64,000 bases of DNA, taken from assembly GCA_020091685.1 (NCBI GenBank), contig CM034605.1, positions 8,549,019 through 8,613,018 on the forward strand. The letters are read 5' to 3'. Shown here piece by piece: positions 1 through 10,540 of this stretch; position 1 is the first letter of the stretch; each line of letters opens with the position of its first letter. A model generated the notes under the pieces. The model saw only the letters and a list, made by a program, of their open reading frames with translations, did not search any database and was not told the origin of the DNA. Both the position numbers and the translations under genes were made by a program. This DNA is from Lutjanus erythropterus (lineage: Eukaryota; Chordata; Actinopteri; Lutjaniformes; Lutjanidae).

Positions 1-487
1 TCTCCAGGTAAGAAATCCGAAAGAGCCGACAGCCTTCACAGAGAACCATGCACATGATCTGAAACAAAAACCCTCTCTGCCCTGCTCAGTTTCCAGCCTG
101 TACAATAAAGACTAGCTGAGCCTCTGTATCATATTTCACCCAACTGCATCTCCTCGAACCTTTCTTTTCATTAAGGCTTTGAATGCAGTCACCAGTAAAC
201 CTAGTATTAACCTTCCTGCTGCTTTCACAAGGGCTTTGATAAAGTTGAGAGGTCAGCGTGTCTGTTTTTTCTCATCTGTCACATTCATCATGTGACATCA
301 GTCTAAGCCACTGTGAAATAAGCAGCCTGCTGTAGTGAGTGCAAGTGTCTGTAATAACAACTGCGAGCAGCATAATTCAGCTCCAAAACAATGACGATTA
401 AATTTGACAGTCTATTTATTTTACAGTACATTAATAAGATGTAACAATCAAATTAGACAAAAAGTAGAAATAATATGTTCTTTATTG

Positions 488-935
488 TAAGGCATTAGAC
501 CCTTGTTAGATTTTCTTAGAGGGTAATTAGGGACACATTAGAACAAAACTGCACTGTAAACTGAAGTATATTGTTTCCCACTGTTAGACAGTTTTTATAC
601 TTTAGAGGGTAATTAAGAACACAATGCAATAGAACTGTACTGCTAACTAAAGTGTATTGTTAGACGCGTGTTTGACTTTATTGGAGGATAATCAGGGACA
701 CATTACAACAGAACTGTACTGTCAACTAAAGTGATCATATCTGCTACTTCAGCATTTGAAATCAATGTGACCAGATCTACAGAGTAAAATACTTGAGACA
801 AATAATGTGATCTGAACAAATGAGAAGCAATTGGTCTAGAAGCAGCAGATATGTGATTTCACTTTAGTTTACAGTGCAGTTCTGTTGTAATGTGTCCCAA
901 ATTACCCTCAAATAAAGTCTGATAAGGGTCTAATA
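488..935. repeat. Triplicated 77-bp unit with an inverted copy (foldback element)
   Basis: Three head-to-tail diverged copies of a unit of about 77 bp lie at about 505-581, 582-658 and 659-735. Each contains TTAGAGGGTAATTAGGGACA-like and AACTGCACTGTAAACT-like blocks. A fourth copy lies in inverted orientation at about 851-935. The inverted pairing extends inwards (ATCATATCTGCT at about 734, AGCAGATATGTG at about 844), so 659-749 and 839-935 could form a long hairpin. No coding capacity. The family is unknown to me. Confidence 0.7.
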
Positions 936-1159
936 AAGGCTGTAATATTGCCTGATAAGGAGCATTTTGTTTCGAGTTTTTTGTTTAATTTAATACAAAG
1001 TACAGCTTTTTATGTCTTATTAGTGTACTGTGAAATAAAGTGCGACGAAATAATTCACTTTTAATATGTATGATGAGCGTCCTCCATGCTGTCAGCAGCA
1101 TGGAAACTCATATTACCTGCACATCAATGCTGCAAAAGGAAGGATGTTGGGATACTCAC

Positions 1160-1309
1160 TGGTTTAGGTTTCCTGGTGGGGGTGGAGGGCTTCAAAACCA
1201 CCCGAGCATCTTCCCAGGGAGCTCGGCTGCCGCCGGTGCTGCTGCTGCTGCCATTTCTGGTCAAGTCCTGTCCACTGATGGTCAGAGTTTGACCGTTGTT
1301 TAAACTCAT
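1160..1309 (-). CDS. Candidate first coding exon of an unrecognised gene
   Basis: On the minus strand an ATG at 1309 opens exactly 50 codons ending at a strong donor (CCA|GTGAGT), leaving phase 0. The peptide starts MSLNNGQTLTISGQDLTRNG and later reads PWEDARVVLKPSTPTRKPKP. It looks like genuine protein: mixed composition with a basic, Pro-rich end, although the antisense frame (Gly/Ala-rich) is open too. I do not recognise the family. The rest of the gene would lie left of the window, and its promoter might be the E2F-site cluster at 5.4-5.8 kb, on the same strand as mycl. In human the next gene on this side of MYCL is TRIT1, but this peptide does not resemble TRIT1 as I know it. Chance remains possible. 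Confidence 0.35.
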
Positions 1310-3061
1310 CTTACCTCGTCGGCTCACCACTCTCCTTTTTCTCCCACAGGTCCACACTGAGTCCCTGTGTGTCCTCAGATAGCTCTCTTTTCTAGTCCCT
1401 CTCTCTTTTGGCAGGAGTTCCTCAGAAAGTCCTTACTCACTCTTGCCTGTTCACAATTTGAATTCAGCCCTGCTGCAGTCAAGAGATGAGATCAGAGGCA
1501 TTTGGCTTAATGTCCTGAAAAGGCAGATGAGGATGAGATGCTGCAGAATTAAAAAGAGATGCAGGAAGATTCAGAAATTCAGGCTGTTAATATTCCCTCT
1601 TATCTGCAGCATCATGCACGATTTATTTTCCTCGCTCTCCTCTTCACTGCTTGTCTTTCTGTGTTCCTCTCTCTCTCTCCAATGCTGACTTCAAGCCATT
1701 TTGCATCCTCCCCCTTTTTAACCCTTTCAGTGTTTAATTCCCTGGAGCAGCAGCAGAACGAGTGATTTAATGTATGTGACAACTGGTTGTTGAACCCTAT
1801 TGGACAAAACAGGCCGGTGTGTCAAAACACAGCTGTGTCGTGATGCTCATAATGCAGTCATGCATCAATTCTCTTAACAGAGCGGTGAAGTTTGATGTCT
1901 TTGAACACGGAAGCAAAGCTATTTTCTCACACAATGTATTAATAGATCACATAAAGTGAAGATGGCTATCATTATTTTTGTTTTAGCAGTTTAGGGTTAC
2001 ACTATCATTTCATATTCCTGCTCAGCAGTGTGGGAAATGAAGTCCATCCTGGGTCATTTGCTTCCTCCTGAGCATCTAATGATAATTTCTTCTTGCCTCT
2101 TCCCATGTAAACCCCTGCAGGATTCTTTCCATGGATTGAATTACGGAGCAGCAGTCCCAGTTGCCAGGCAACGGCCAGGGAGTCGGACATGCTGGGACTC
2201 CCACATGTAGAATCTGATTGGCTGTGGGGACATCAGACTGCATATATAGCTGTCCAAATATGGCATCAATCAGAAACAGACCGGTGATGCAGGGAACAAA
2301 GATGAAAGGTTTCGCTTTGAAGAGAATAAATTCCTGATAAATATTATTAGATATGCTTTTATCACTGCAAACAGGCAATTTACCAATTACAGATGGTCTG
2401 GGAAGGAGAACAGACGTCCATGCAGAGACTCAAGGAACAAAGGGATAACAGAGACATAACCTGACAGGCACATGCTGGACAACTGCACCTATTACAGCCG
2501 TCATCTTTATAGACCAGTCAGCATTACAGAGGAAGCGAATGCTGACATCAAGGCTGTGTATGTAGGAACATATTTGCTGACACCACCTTTTAAAAAAACA
2601 TTCAATCTTTTTTTCAGTTACTTTTCAGTGTAAATTTATTTTTTCATCCTATTCCAGGCATTAACATCAATATTGTAGCAAATCATAAAACAGCAGGGGT
2701 CCATTACACTATCAGTTCACTACTTCTAGAGGCAGCACACATGAAACCAACAGTGCAAAGTGCCATTTGCAATTGAAAATTACCATCAGTATTACGTGTT
2801 TGACTGTAACCACACACTCTCCTCCGGGCTCTCCAGAGACCAGACGCAAAGAGGTTTTATCGATCTGCTGAGGACAGCTGAAGGATAATGTGTCTTTTAT
2901 TGTCTGAAATCTGAGGAACTTGAGATCCATACAACCTATTTGCATCATACTAAGACATGTATAAAAAATGAGCACAGACAAAGTTGACACCTGTGGATTT
3001 TTTCAACATACAGTATTGCACTTAAGGCAGATGCTAGTAGCACCCAGGTTTCAGTAACCAA
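1310..3061. other. Gene-free stretch
   Basis: No convincing coding frame or RNA gene on either strand. The sequence is AT-rich and unique-looking, with several pyrimidine-rich tracts at 1340-1430 and 1590-1730. Confidence 0.5.
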
Positions 3062-4437
3062 TTATGCTATTTGCATCATGTAATAGCCAATGTTGTTTAC
3101 ACCTGGGTGTATATATATATATAGAGAGAGAAATATAGATATATTTATATCTATACACACAGTATATATGTGCTTACACAATGTAGTATTACGTATCCGT
3201 GTTATGACCTGCACGTCTATTTCCTATCAACACTATAGTAAGGTTACCTTTGTCAACAAACTTAGTGATGAAGTTTCTTACTTCACATTTCACAGTTATC
3301 TTGGTACATGTCGTTAATCACCTCAATGTCTTGGAAATCCGTTAACAATGTGAATTAACTAGCAAGGATCATTATCTTCATTGGTCCGTCTTTCCACTGC
3401 TCCGCCAATTACAAACTCTTGGTTTGTATGTTTGTTTGTTTTTTAAATAAATCCTTAATTCACCACATTAGATGTGAAAATATCACCAGGAGAAGAGCAA
3501 AAGTGAGGTTAGATATCAGAGAAGCAACAGGGTGAAACAGGAGCTTGTACAGAATATTCTTTCACATCTAATACAATGGATTAATAATTTGTTTTGACCA
3601 AACAAGAGTTGGTGATTGTTAGAACCGTGGAAGGATTAACCAAGATGTTTTTCAGTTCAGTGGTTTAAATGGATGTACTTTGTCAAAAGGATTAACATGA
3701 CTTTGCAGCAGTTTCACTGACTGCAGTCTTCATCTTCATTCAATCCCGACAAAAACTAAATCAAACTCACCAAAATCATTTTGGCTCATCTTTCCACTGT
3801 GTGAGTAATCAACTCCTGTTTGTTTGAAATAAACTCTTAATTCACAGACATTTGATCTGATATTAATCTGTCTGTCCATACTGGTTCTCCTCACTCCTTC
3901 CCTGATGTCCGACCCCCCTCTTGCTCCTGTGCCAATATTTTCATGTCTAACTTGGTGGATTAACATTTATTTCATCTGAAACATTGGTGGTTGTTGGAGT
4001 TGGAGTGGTGGAAAGACAAGCCAAGAAGGGTATCATGAGCTTTATTTTGTTTCTGTCCAGTTTGAATGAACATGAAGATGCTAGCTAGCTAATGTTGCTA
4101 ACGGTTATTTAAGACACTGAAGTTCTTATCAAAATGCTCAAAAACACTATATACAAAACAATCAGTTAATACTATTAACAATATATATCAAGCTAACTGT
4201 GAAAAGAGAAGCAACTGATGAAAAAAAGCACACTGTAGGAGAATTTAATGTTACTAAAGTGTTGACAGGAAACAGACATGCAGCTTGCAACAAGTATAAA
4301 CATCACACTACATTGTTCAAGTAGAGAATAGCTTAGTATGGCAGAGAAAAGCATCCAAATGACTGCACCTAACAATTCTATTTGCACCTGGTGTAAATGG
4401 CCACATTGGCTAGTTACACCTGCATGACAGACAAACC
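3062..4437. mobile_element. Non-autonomous element with long terminal inverted repeats
   Basis: The left end (about 3072-3115: TAATAGCCAATGTTGTTTAC...) pairs with the right end read on the other strand (AACTAGCCAATGTGGCCATT...). The pairing continues through 3170-3330 against 4140-4315, which share ACAATGTAGT, GCACGTCT/GCATGTCT, CTATCAACACT/CTGTCAACACT and CACAGTTA. Arms are about 250 bp each, with interior sequence at 3360-4050 that itself looks like a diverged direct duplication. There is no transposase frame. A related single arm lies at about 26271-26430. Confidence 0.65.
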
Positions 4438-5379
4438 ATGAACTTTGAGTTTGTAGCATAAATCCAACTAAACTGCAACTGAAAACTGAAAATAATCATT
4501 TAAAAAACTGACAACAATAAATCAACTAAGTGTAAAAATTAGTCAAGACTAACAACCAGTTTCACACAGAACTCAAGCTCCAGTCTCCCTGAGAAAAGTC
4601 CTATGTTCAACGTATTCATCCTACACAGCCTCCTCTTGACAAAGACTCTGTCCCTACTTTATGGCTTAACTAGGCTTAATGTAAATAGCTAAATGGCTGC
4701 CGTGTTACTATTCTCACCCATGTGCGAACAGATACTCTGTTCATTTAATCCTGATCAAAACTTTCCAGACTGGCTGCTTCCTTTGGGTCTCTCAGTGGTG
4801 TGATTGTATCATTTCTTGCATTTCATTACCACAGCCACTAGAGTGCAGTAGAGGACAGGTCAGCCTCTCCGCCTTCTGGTGTGGTCCTGAATACTTTACT
4901 GCATGTTTCATTCATTCCTCGGGGCCTTGTAGACAAAGAGGACGTGAAAGAGAAACTCACTGCGAGCGTGAGAGAGGAAGTTGATCTGAAACCCTGAGTG
5001 TTTTGTTTCTTTTCTTGATACCCTTTAACTTTGACAGAGTAGCTGTGTGGCAATAATATTCCTCTCTACAGGGACTTTAAGTGTCTGACGCTGGTAATGA
5101 CTATTGTGACCTTAAATCTATTGCTTTAGTGAAATAAAAGACAGTATTTTCAAAGTTTATTATGCAATGATTGGGAAAATGTAACAATATAAAGCTTCAC
5201 ATAATGCAGAGATACTACATTTCATATCTATAAAGAGATAATAACGTTATTTTGATCTATTTCATTTGGAGGAAGTAAAGACTTCATGTTCTGCATAACA
5301 TCAATGATACATTTACTCATAATATGACAGAGCCCTTAGCTCACACTTGCCTCTGTCTTTGTGTGTCTGTTAGTCTGAG
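4438..5379. other. Gene-free stretch
   Basis: AT-rich, with no recognisable gene, RNA or repeat. Frames are short and lack splice context. Confidence 0.5.
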
Positions 5380-5780
5380 GCTCTGAGGGGGTTAACAGGA
5401 CATGGAGACAGTTGGGCCGCACCCACTGAGCTGATTTGAATAACGCCGGCATTTGGCGCGAGGCTCAGAAGAGCCAGCCTTTCTTCATACCGGCTGTGAC
5501 ACCACTCCCCTCCTCTCCCCTCCCCGTGCACCCTGGAGTGGCGGGAAATGCTGGAGAGAAAGAGACACAGAAATATAGAGAAAATGAAGGAGATGTGCTG
5601 GACTCTGACTCTCTTGCACACCTAATCTGTACCTACAGTCGCTTGATTGCCCTAGAAACATGTCAGACACAACATTTACCTTCCAAAAAGAACAGAGAGG
5701 AAGAAAAGAGGAAGAAAAAGCAGCACGGGCTCTCTCGCTGTTTTGGCGCGAGACGGATAGAGAGATAATGCTCTCTCAGT
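5380..5780. promoter_or_regulatory. Possible promoter or regulatory region with three E2F-type sites
   Basis: Locally raised CpG content in an otherwise AT-rich stretch. TTTGGCGC occurs at 5452-5459 and again at 5742-5749, and GCGGGAAA (reverse E2F form) is at 5541-5548. All three match the E2F consensus. A C-rich tract (5508-5526) lies between them. No coding gene is seen here. It could be a CpG promoter for the minus-strand gene suspected at 1160-1309, or a distal mycl element. There is no direct evidence of transcription. Confidence 0.3.
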
Positions 5781-7003
5781 GGTAGACTGTGGGTGGAGAC
5801 AAAAGCAGGCATGAGTGGAGTGGGCCAGAACAAAGAGGGTAACAGCCTGGACTACCCCCCTACCTCTCAACATCCCCCCACCCCCCAAACACACAGCCTG
5901 AAGGCTTCAGACAAGGCAGATGACTATTATAACCTTAATCAGTCCTTCAAAGCAACCACTCAGGCATGTTTGCCACCACCGGATTCTTTGTTCTAACTGG
6001 GGTTCTTCTAAGGTTTGGCTTGAACATTTCCACATCCTCCATGAAAAAAACCCTCAGCCACACACACAGGGTTGGGTTTTACTTTACTTTTAAAATGTAT
6101 TACAATACAAATACTTATTAAATATATTCAGTAACCTAATGCAAAACATCAAAATATTTAAGTCGTGAAACTTTCCTTTACATTGTTTATGGTTGACCTC
6201 AAGACCAAATACGGTGAAACTGTTTAGCCTAATGTAGCCTTGTATTTTATGTTCTTTGTTGATTGTTTGTCCAGTTAATGATGCTTGTATATATGTTAAG
6301 ATTTAAGCTACTATAAGGTGTTTTTCTATTGTGTTGATTTTGGAGGCCCCTGTGGACAAAAGTGATATTTTTTCCACCCTAATAAAACATCAAAAATAAA
6401 TGTATCTGCATAAAAATGTCCTCCTGTTTCTTCTTAACTAGCTATCATACTACTGACTGTAACTATGTCTGGGAAAAAGTGAACACAGGAACCAATTTGA
6501 CATAACCGTGTAATGCACAATGTCACATGATGCACTGCAGCCCAAAAACACTTTCCCCCATAAGATTACATTGTGCTGAAGATATGACAGGGAAGCAGGG
6601 AGAGAGTTTTGAAGAACAACATGAAGCAAAGGGCAGCAGGCTCGAACTAATCCCACAGCCACCACAGAGGACCCAGCTTCAGCACATGGAGCGCACACTC
6701 CACCAACCAACCCACATGGCTGCCACTGGGTCTACTTTTGAGCAGATCAAGCAGGCAGGATGTCAGACACATGGAAGAAATACGGTCAATTTTCAGAATT
6801 AAATAGCAAAACACCAAAAAATACTATTTGACAACATGGTGTACTTACCTGTGCTAGCAGCACAAAAATCAAAGAACAGTTACTAAATCAACAAAACAAG
6901 TCAGCATAGGTGGGCAAAGTCGTGATCAGCGGCGCAGACGAGACACCTTTTGTATCTTAATTCCGTAACTCCATTACATGTAATCCATTACTCCCAAAGC
7001 TTG

Positions 7004-7026
7004 CACACACACACACACACACACAC
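7004..7026. repeat. (CA)n microsatellite
   Basis: About 11 CA units directly after a segment (ACTCCATTACATGTAATCCA) that is itself a common fish repeat fragment. Further short CA tracts lie at 7450-7470 and 7661-7678. Confidence 0.9.
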
Positions 7027-7329
7027 AGATACACACACTGTTATCACACACAGATAGAGGCCTTCTTCCTTTTCTTGCTGAGATAAGACCTGGAAATCAT
7101 CCACCGCCAAGGTAAAGGACCCATATGAAGGTCATTTAGCACAGACCATTAACAGCACCCACACCCACACATAAGTGACATTATTGGATTTGTTGTTATT
7201 GGCTTTCAGAGATGCTACAGTCACGATTCGACCCCACCCTCCTAAATTCATAGTGTAAGTAAGTGGGTGGAAGCTGACTAAGCACCAGCATCTTTTCATC
7301 GGGCAAAATTCACCCATCAGAGAGCAAAA

Positions 7330-7351
7330 AGAGCAGAGCAGAGCAGAGCAG
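7330..7351. repeat. (GAGCA)n short tandem repeat
   Basis: Four consecutive GAGCA units (GAGCAGAGCAGAGCAGAGCAG). Confidence 0.8.
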
Positions 7352-9340
7352 CGGTTCCTCTCACTTCCTGCCTCCAGTGGGCTCAACACAAAAACAGGAA
7401 GTGTGTGCTGCCTGTGTGTTTCCTAGGCCTTATAACAGAACCTCTCTCTCACACACATACACACACAGGCCTATAGTGGAGAAGAGGAAAGCAGGGCACT
7501 GATTATTACATAAGCTTCACAGTGGTGGTCACACAGGCCCTGACGACAACAGCAGTCACATTCAGATGTGGGCTGAAAAGAAGGAATTGTAACCATACAG
7601 AATGAACAGAGACATCTATACACTATACATTCACCATCTGATAAGAGACAATCTGATAACACACACACACACACACACTAGGTGGGTGGATCTGCATTTT
7701 AGCATTTAAATGTATATTGTTGCAAATACACTCTCACATTGCAGTAATTGGTCAGTAAATTGGCTTTTGATGTTTGTGTGTGGTGAAGGCGGGGGGTGGG
7801 GGTGCTGAGACAAAGAGCACCAGCCCTTAAAGGGGGGATATAGTAGTAATGTTGAGGTCTGCAGGGGGTTAAAGGCGATCTCTTATGTAAAGCTGCTCTC
7901 TGAGTAGCTTGGGGGGGCAGAAGAAGGTGGGGGTTGGTGTTGATGGTACTCAATGGGGCTAAATTCAAAAGATGCAGCAAGTGTCCCAACTTCAACTGAA
8001 GCAACCTTACACCACAGAGCCAAACAATGGAACATCTGCTTGCTGACAAAGCCGGCAGTTCGCTGCGAGAGCTGCAGTAGCCCTGATTCAGAACTACTGC
8101 TATTCTGTGGATGAAAACCCCCAACAGCAGCAACAGGTTTCAACATATTTCTGAGGTCATAGATACTTGGCATCAGTTCACTTCCTTTGGCATGTTTTGC
8201 TATATTGCTTCACCTCATTTCGAAAGCATAAAATTGCTTTTAAATGTGCATTTAAATGTAGGGGAAGTGGATTCTACTCGAAAGTAGGTTTGGGAATGAG
8301 CCAAATTCTATGTCAAACAGTGCATTTACTTGTATCCTAGTTTTGATCTAGTTTTTGGAGAATCCGAGTTATGAATGACTGAATATAAATATGATATCTG
8401 GGTTTCAGAATATGGATAGGTTGTTATCCCACTCTTGGGGAATTAAAAGGTTGAATATGTAGGATTTGTCAGTTGCTGCACCAGAAAATTGACTGTTTAT
8501 AAGAAAAAACAGGCAGAAGGCAGAGCTGCCACAGATGTGGACAGGTGTAGACACCACTACATACTTCTAGTGGGTCATAAATAATGACTGAGAGTCTACA
8601 AATACTTTTTAAAAAGGAAAATCATGCATAATAATAATATGCCTATGTTAGCCTGGGTAAGTATTTCAATGATAAGGGACATACCATGACATAAAGTCCA
8701 GTAAATTCCAGTAAAAAAAAAAAAGTGACCACAAACAATGCTATGATGACCCCTTCACATTATATGTGGTCATCTGATGAATTATTAATATAAAATTGTT
8801 TAGAGCAGCTTTAATGCTACAATATGTAACACTTTGCATGTTTCCAACAACAGTCAAAAACAGAGAAATTCATAAAACACGGTAAACATGGGATATGTCT
8901 CATACGACTAAATGCATTAAACATTAATATATTACCTCATCCATTAAGATGAATTCTGCCTGAGTCATGTCAGATAGATTTTCATTGGCAATGGTAGTAT
9001 TTTGTTTCTGTTTTAATGTACCAATAGTGGTAGAACTTAGATATTGTGCATTTAGGCATATGCTTTTTAGCTTGTCACTCTTGTTTTATGAATGAATCTA
9101 TTTATTTATTGTGGTCCTTATTTGCAATCCTCCAAGATTAAATAAAGAATTAAGTATACAATAAGACTTTAAATTAGAAGGAAAATGGAAATATTAACCA
9201 AAAAGGATGAAGCTATTGCTTACTGCATTTACCCTTTTTACCTGACCATTTCTGGTAGGCAACCCTTAAGCATTATTGACAACAACAGCAACAACAAAAA
9301 ACCCAATAGGGTGCAAAGCAAAGCAAAACAGAAGCAGTCT

Positions 9341-9378
9341 GACTGTCCATCCTCAGCGTGACTGTGTCATAAGCCCAG
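9341..9378 (+). repeat. 38-bp near-identical direct repeat, copy 1
   Basis: This 38-bp segment (GACTGTCCATCCTCAGCGTG...) recurs at 10503-10540 with 36 of 38 bases identical. Both differences are C/T. The flanks on either side are unlike each other, so the match is sharply bounded. No coding frame is evident. Confidence 0.8.
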
Positions 9379-9498
9379 ATTTAACTGGTGATATGATAAA
9401 GAAGCCGAACTCAGCAGGCAGGCTAGAAGGCCAGAAACCCCAGTGCATTCATCCTCACCTACTCACTTACTCAGTATAGAAATAAGCTGTGACTAGGT

Positions 9499-9916
9499 GT
9501 TAAAGGACTGGTTCACCTAGAAATGAAAATTCAGTCTTTATCTACTTACTCTCATGCCGACTGAAGGTTGAGTTTAGTTTTTTAGTCCAGAAAACACTGC
9601 TGGAGTTTCACACGAAAACAGTGATGCAGAAGCTCCCAAACAATTTTCGTGAATGGTGACCTGTTTCCATAAAATGCCTCCATACTATTCATCTGGTGTA
9701 ATCCACCATATTTTAGCCTGAATCTTCACTGTAGATCCTTACTTTGGAGCCTGTCTGGGCTTTGGGAGACATGGATTACACCAGACAAGCAGTATGGAGG
9801 TATTTATTTGTTTTTTCCTGTTGTTTTTTTTCCATTTGAAATCTGATCACCATTCACTTCAATTGAAGGGATAGTTCGCCCAAAATTTTAATTTTTGGGT
9901 GAACTCTGCCTTTAAG
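9499..9916. mobile_element. Fish inverted-repeat element (GGTTCACC...GGGTGAAC ends)
   Basis: The left end reads TTAAAGGACTGGTTCACC...ATGAAAATTCAGTC and the right end TTTTTGGGTGAACTCTGCCTTTAA, forming terminal inverted repeats with TTAA at each tip. The internal text (CTCATGCCGACTGAAGG, CTGGTGTAATCCA and its inverted partner GGATTACACCAGAC) matches a very common teleost repeat that I recognise. It has no coding capacity. Confidence 0.7.
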
Positions 9917-10113
9917 GAGTCAAGGACACGTCTGCATGGAGCCAAACAATCAGAAGCTGAACAATGAATCATGTGTGCAGACATATCAATAACCAGATCC
10001 CAAAGTATAAAGATCCCAAATATAAAAAACTTGAGAAAGACACCAGGATACCAGCATTCATGTAAACTGACTGGGAACGTATTCACAAGTTATCCCACCT
10101 TCTCTCACCCCTT

Positions 10114-10115
<2 letters not shown>

Positions 10116-10155
<40 letters not shown>
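10116..10155. repeat. (GT)n microsatellite
   Basis: About 20 GT units, followed by an imperfect GTCTGTGTGTTG tail. Confidence 0.95.
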
Positions 10156-10156
<1 letters not shown>

Positions 10157-10502
10157 TGTGTGTTGGTGGCGACGGGGTTGCCAGGGTGAGGATAGCACAG
10201 CAGTTGGCACTGTTGAGGCCCTCTTCCCCTCTCTCTCTCTCCTCCTGCTTATCCATTAACCAGCACCATGGTTACATCACCACAGCTAATGCTCCCTCTT
10301 ACATCTCCGGTGGCCAAAGACCGTATAGAAACAGATTACTCATGTTTGTTTCTGTAGACTCTCAATTACTGTAGCTTTTTCTAATTGTTCTAGTCTCCCA
10401 TCCTAATTAACCTACTTCATTAACATCACAGCTCAGTGATTCAGTTCATTAATACACAGTGCTGTTGGCTATAGCATGTGTTCGTTTACCCGTCAGCTGT
10501 TG

Positions 10503-10540
10503 GACTGTCCATCCTCAGCGTGATTGTGTCATAAGCTCAG
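10503..10540 (+). repeat. 38-bp near-identical direct repeat, copy 2
   Basis: Second copy of the motif at 9341-9378, in the same orientation, 1162 bp away. It sits at the start of a non-repetitive, GC-balanced stretch (10500-10800) that looks less decayed than its surroundings. Confidence 0.8.

Larger units (their letters stand above)
5781..9340. other. Gene-free stretch with CA tracts
   Basis: Contains the microsatellites listed separately. Two overlapping minus-strand open frames lie at 7699-8173 (144 and 96 codons); the shorter starts at a true ATG. I treat both as chance because neither resembles a known protein. The rest is AT-rich with no gene seen. Confidence 0.45.

Noticed and set aside
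1..20. TCTCCAG|GTAAGAAA at the left edge, which resembles the end of a plus-strand exon
   Set aside because: Only seven bases of possible exon are in the window, so neither frame nor gene can be judged.
7699..8173. Two overlapping minus-strand open frames (144 and 96 codons), one starting MPSIYDLRNMLKP
   Set aside because: Two different frames open over the same DNA with no recognisable domain, no splice context and no conserved motif. Most likely chance, though transcript data could change this.
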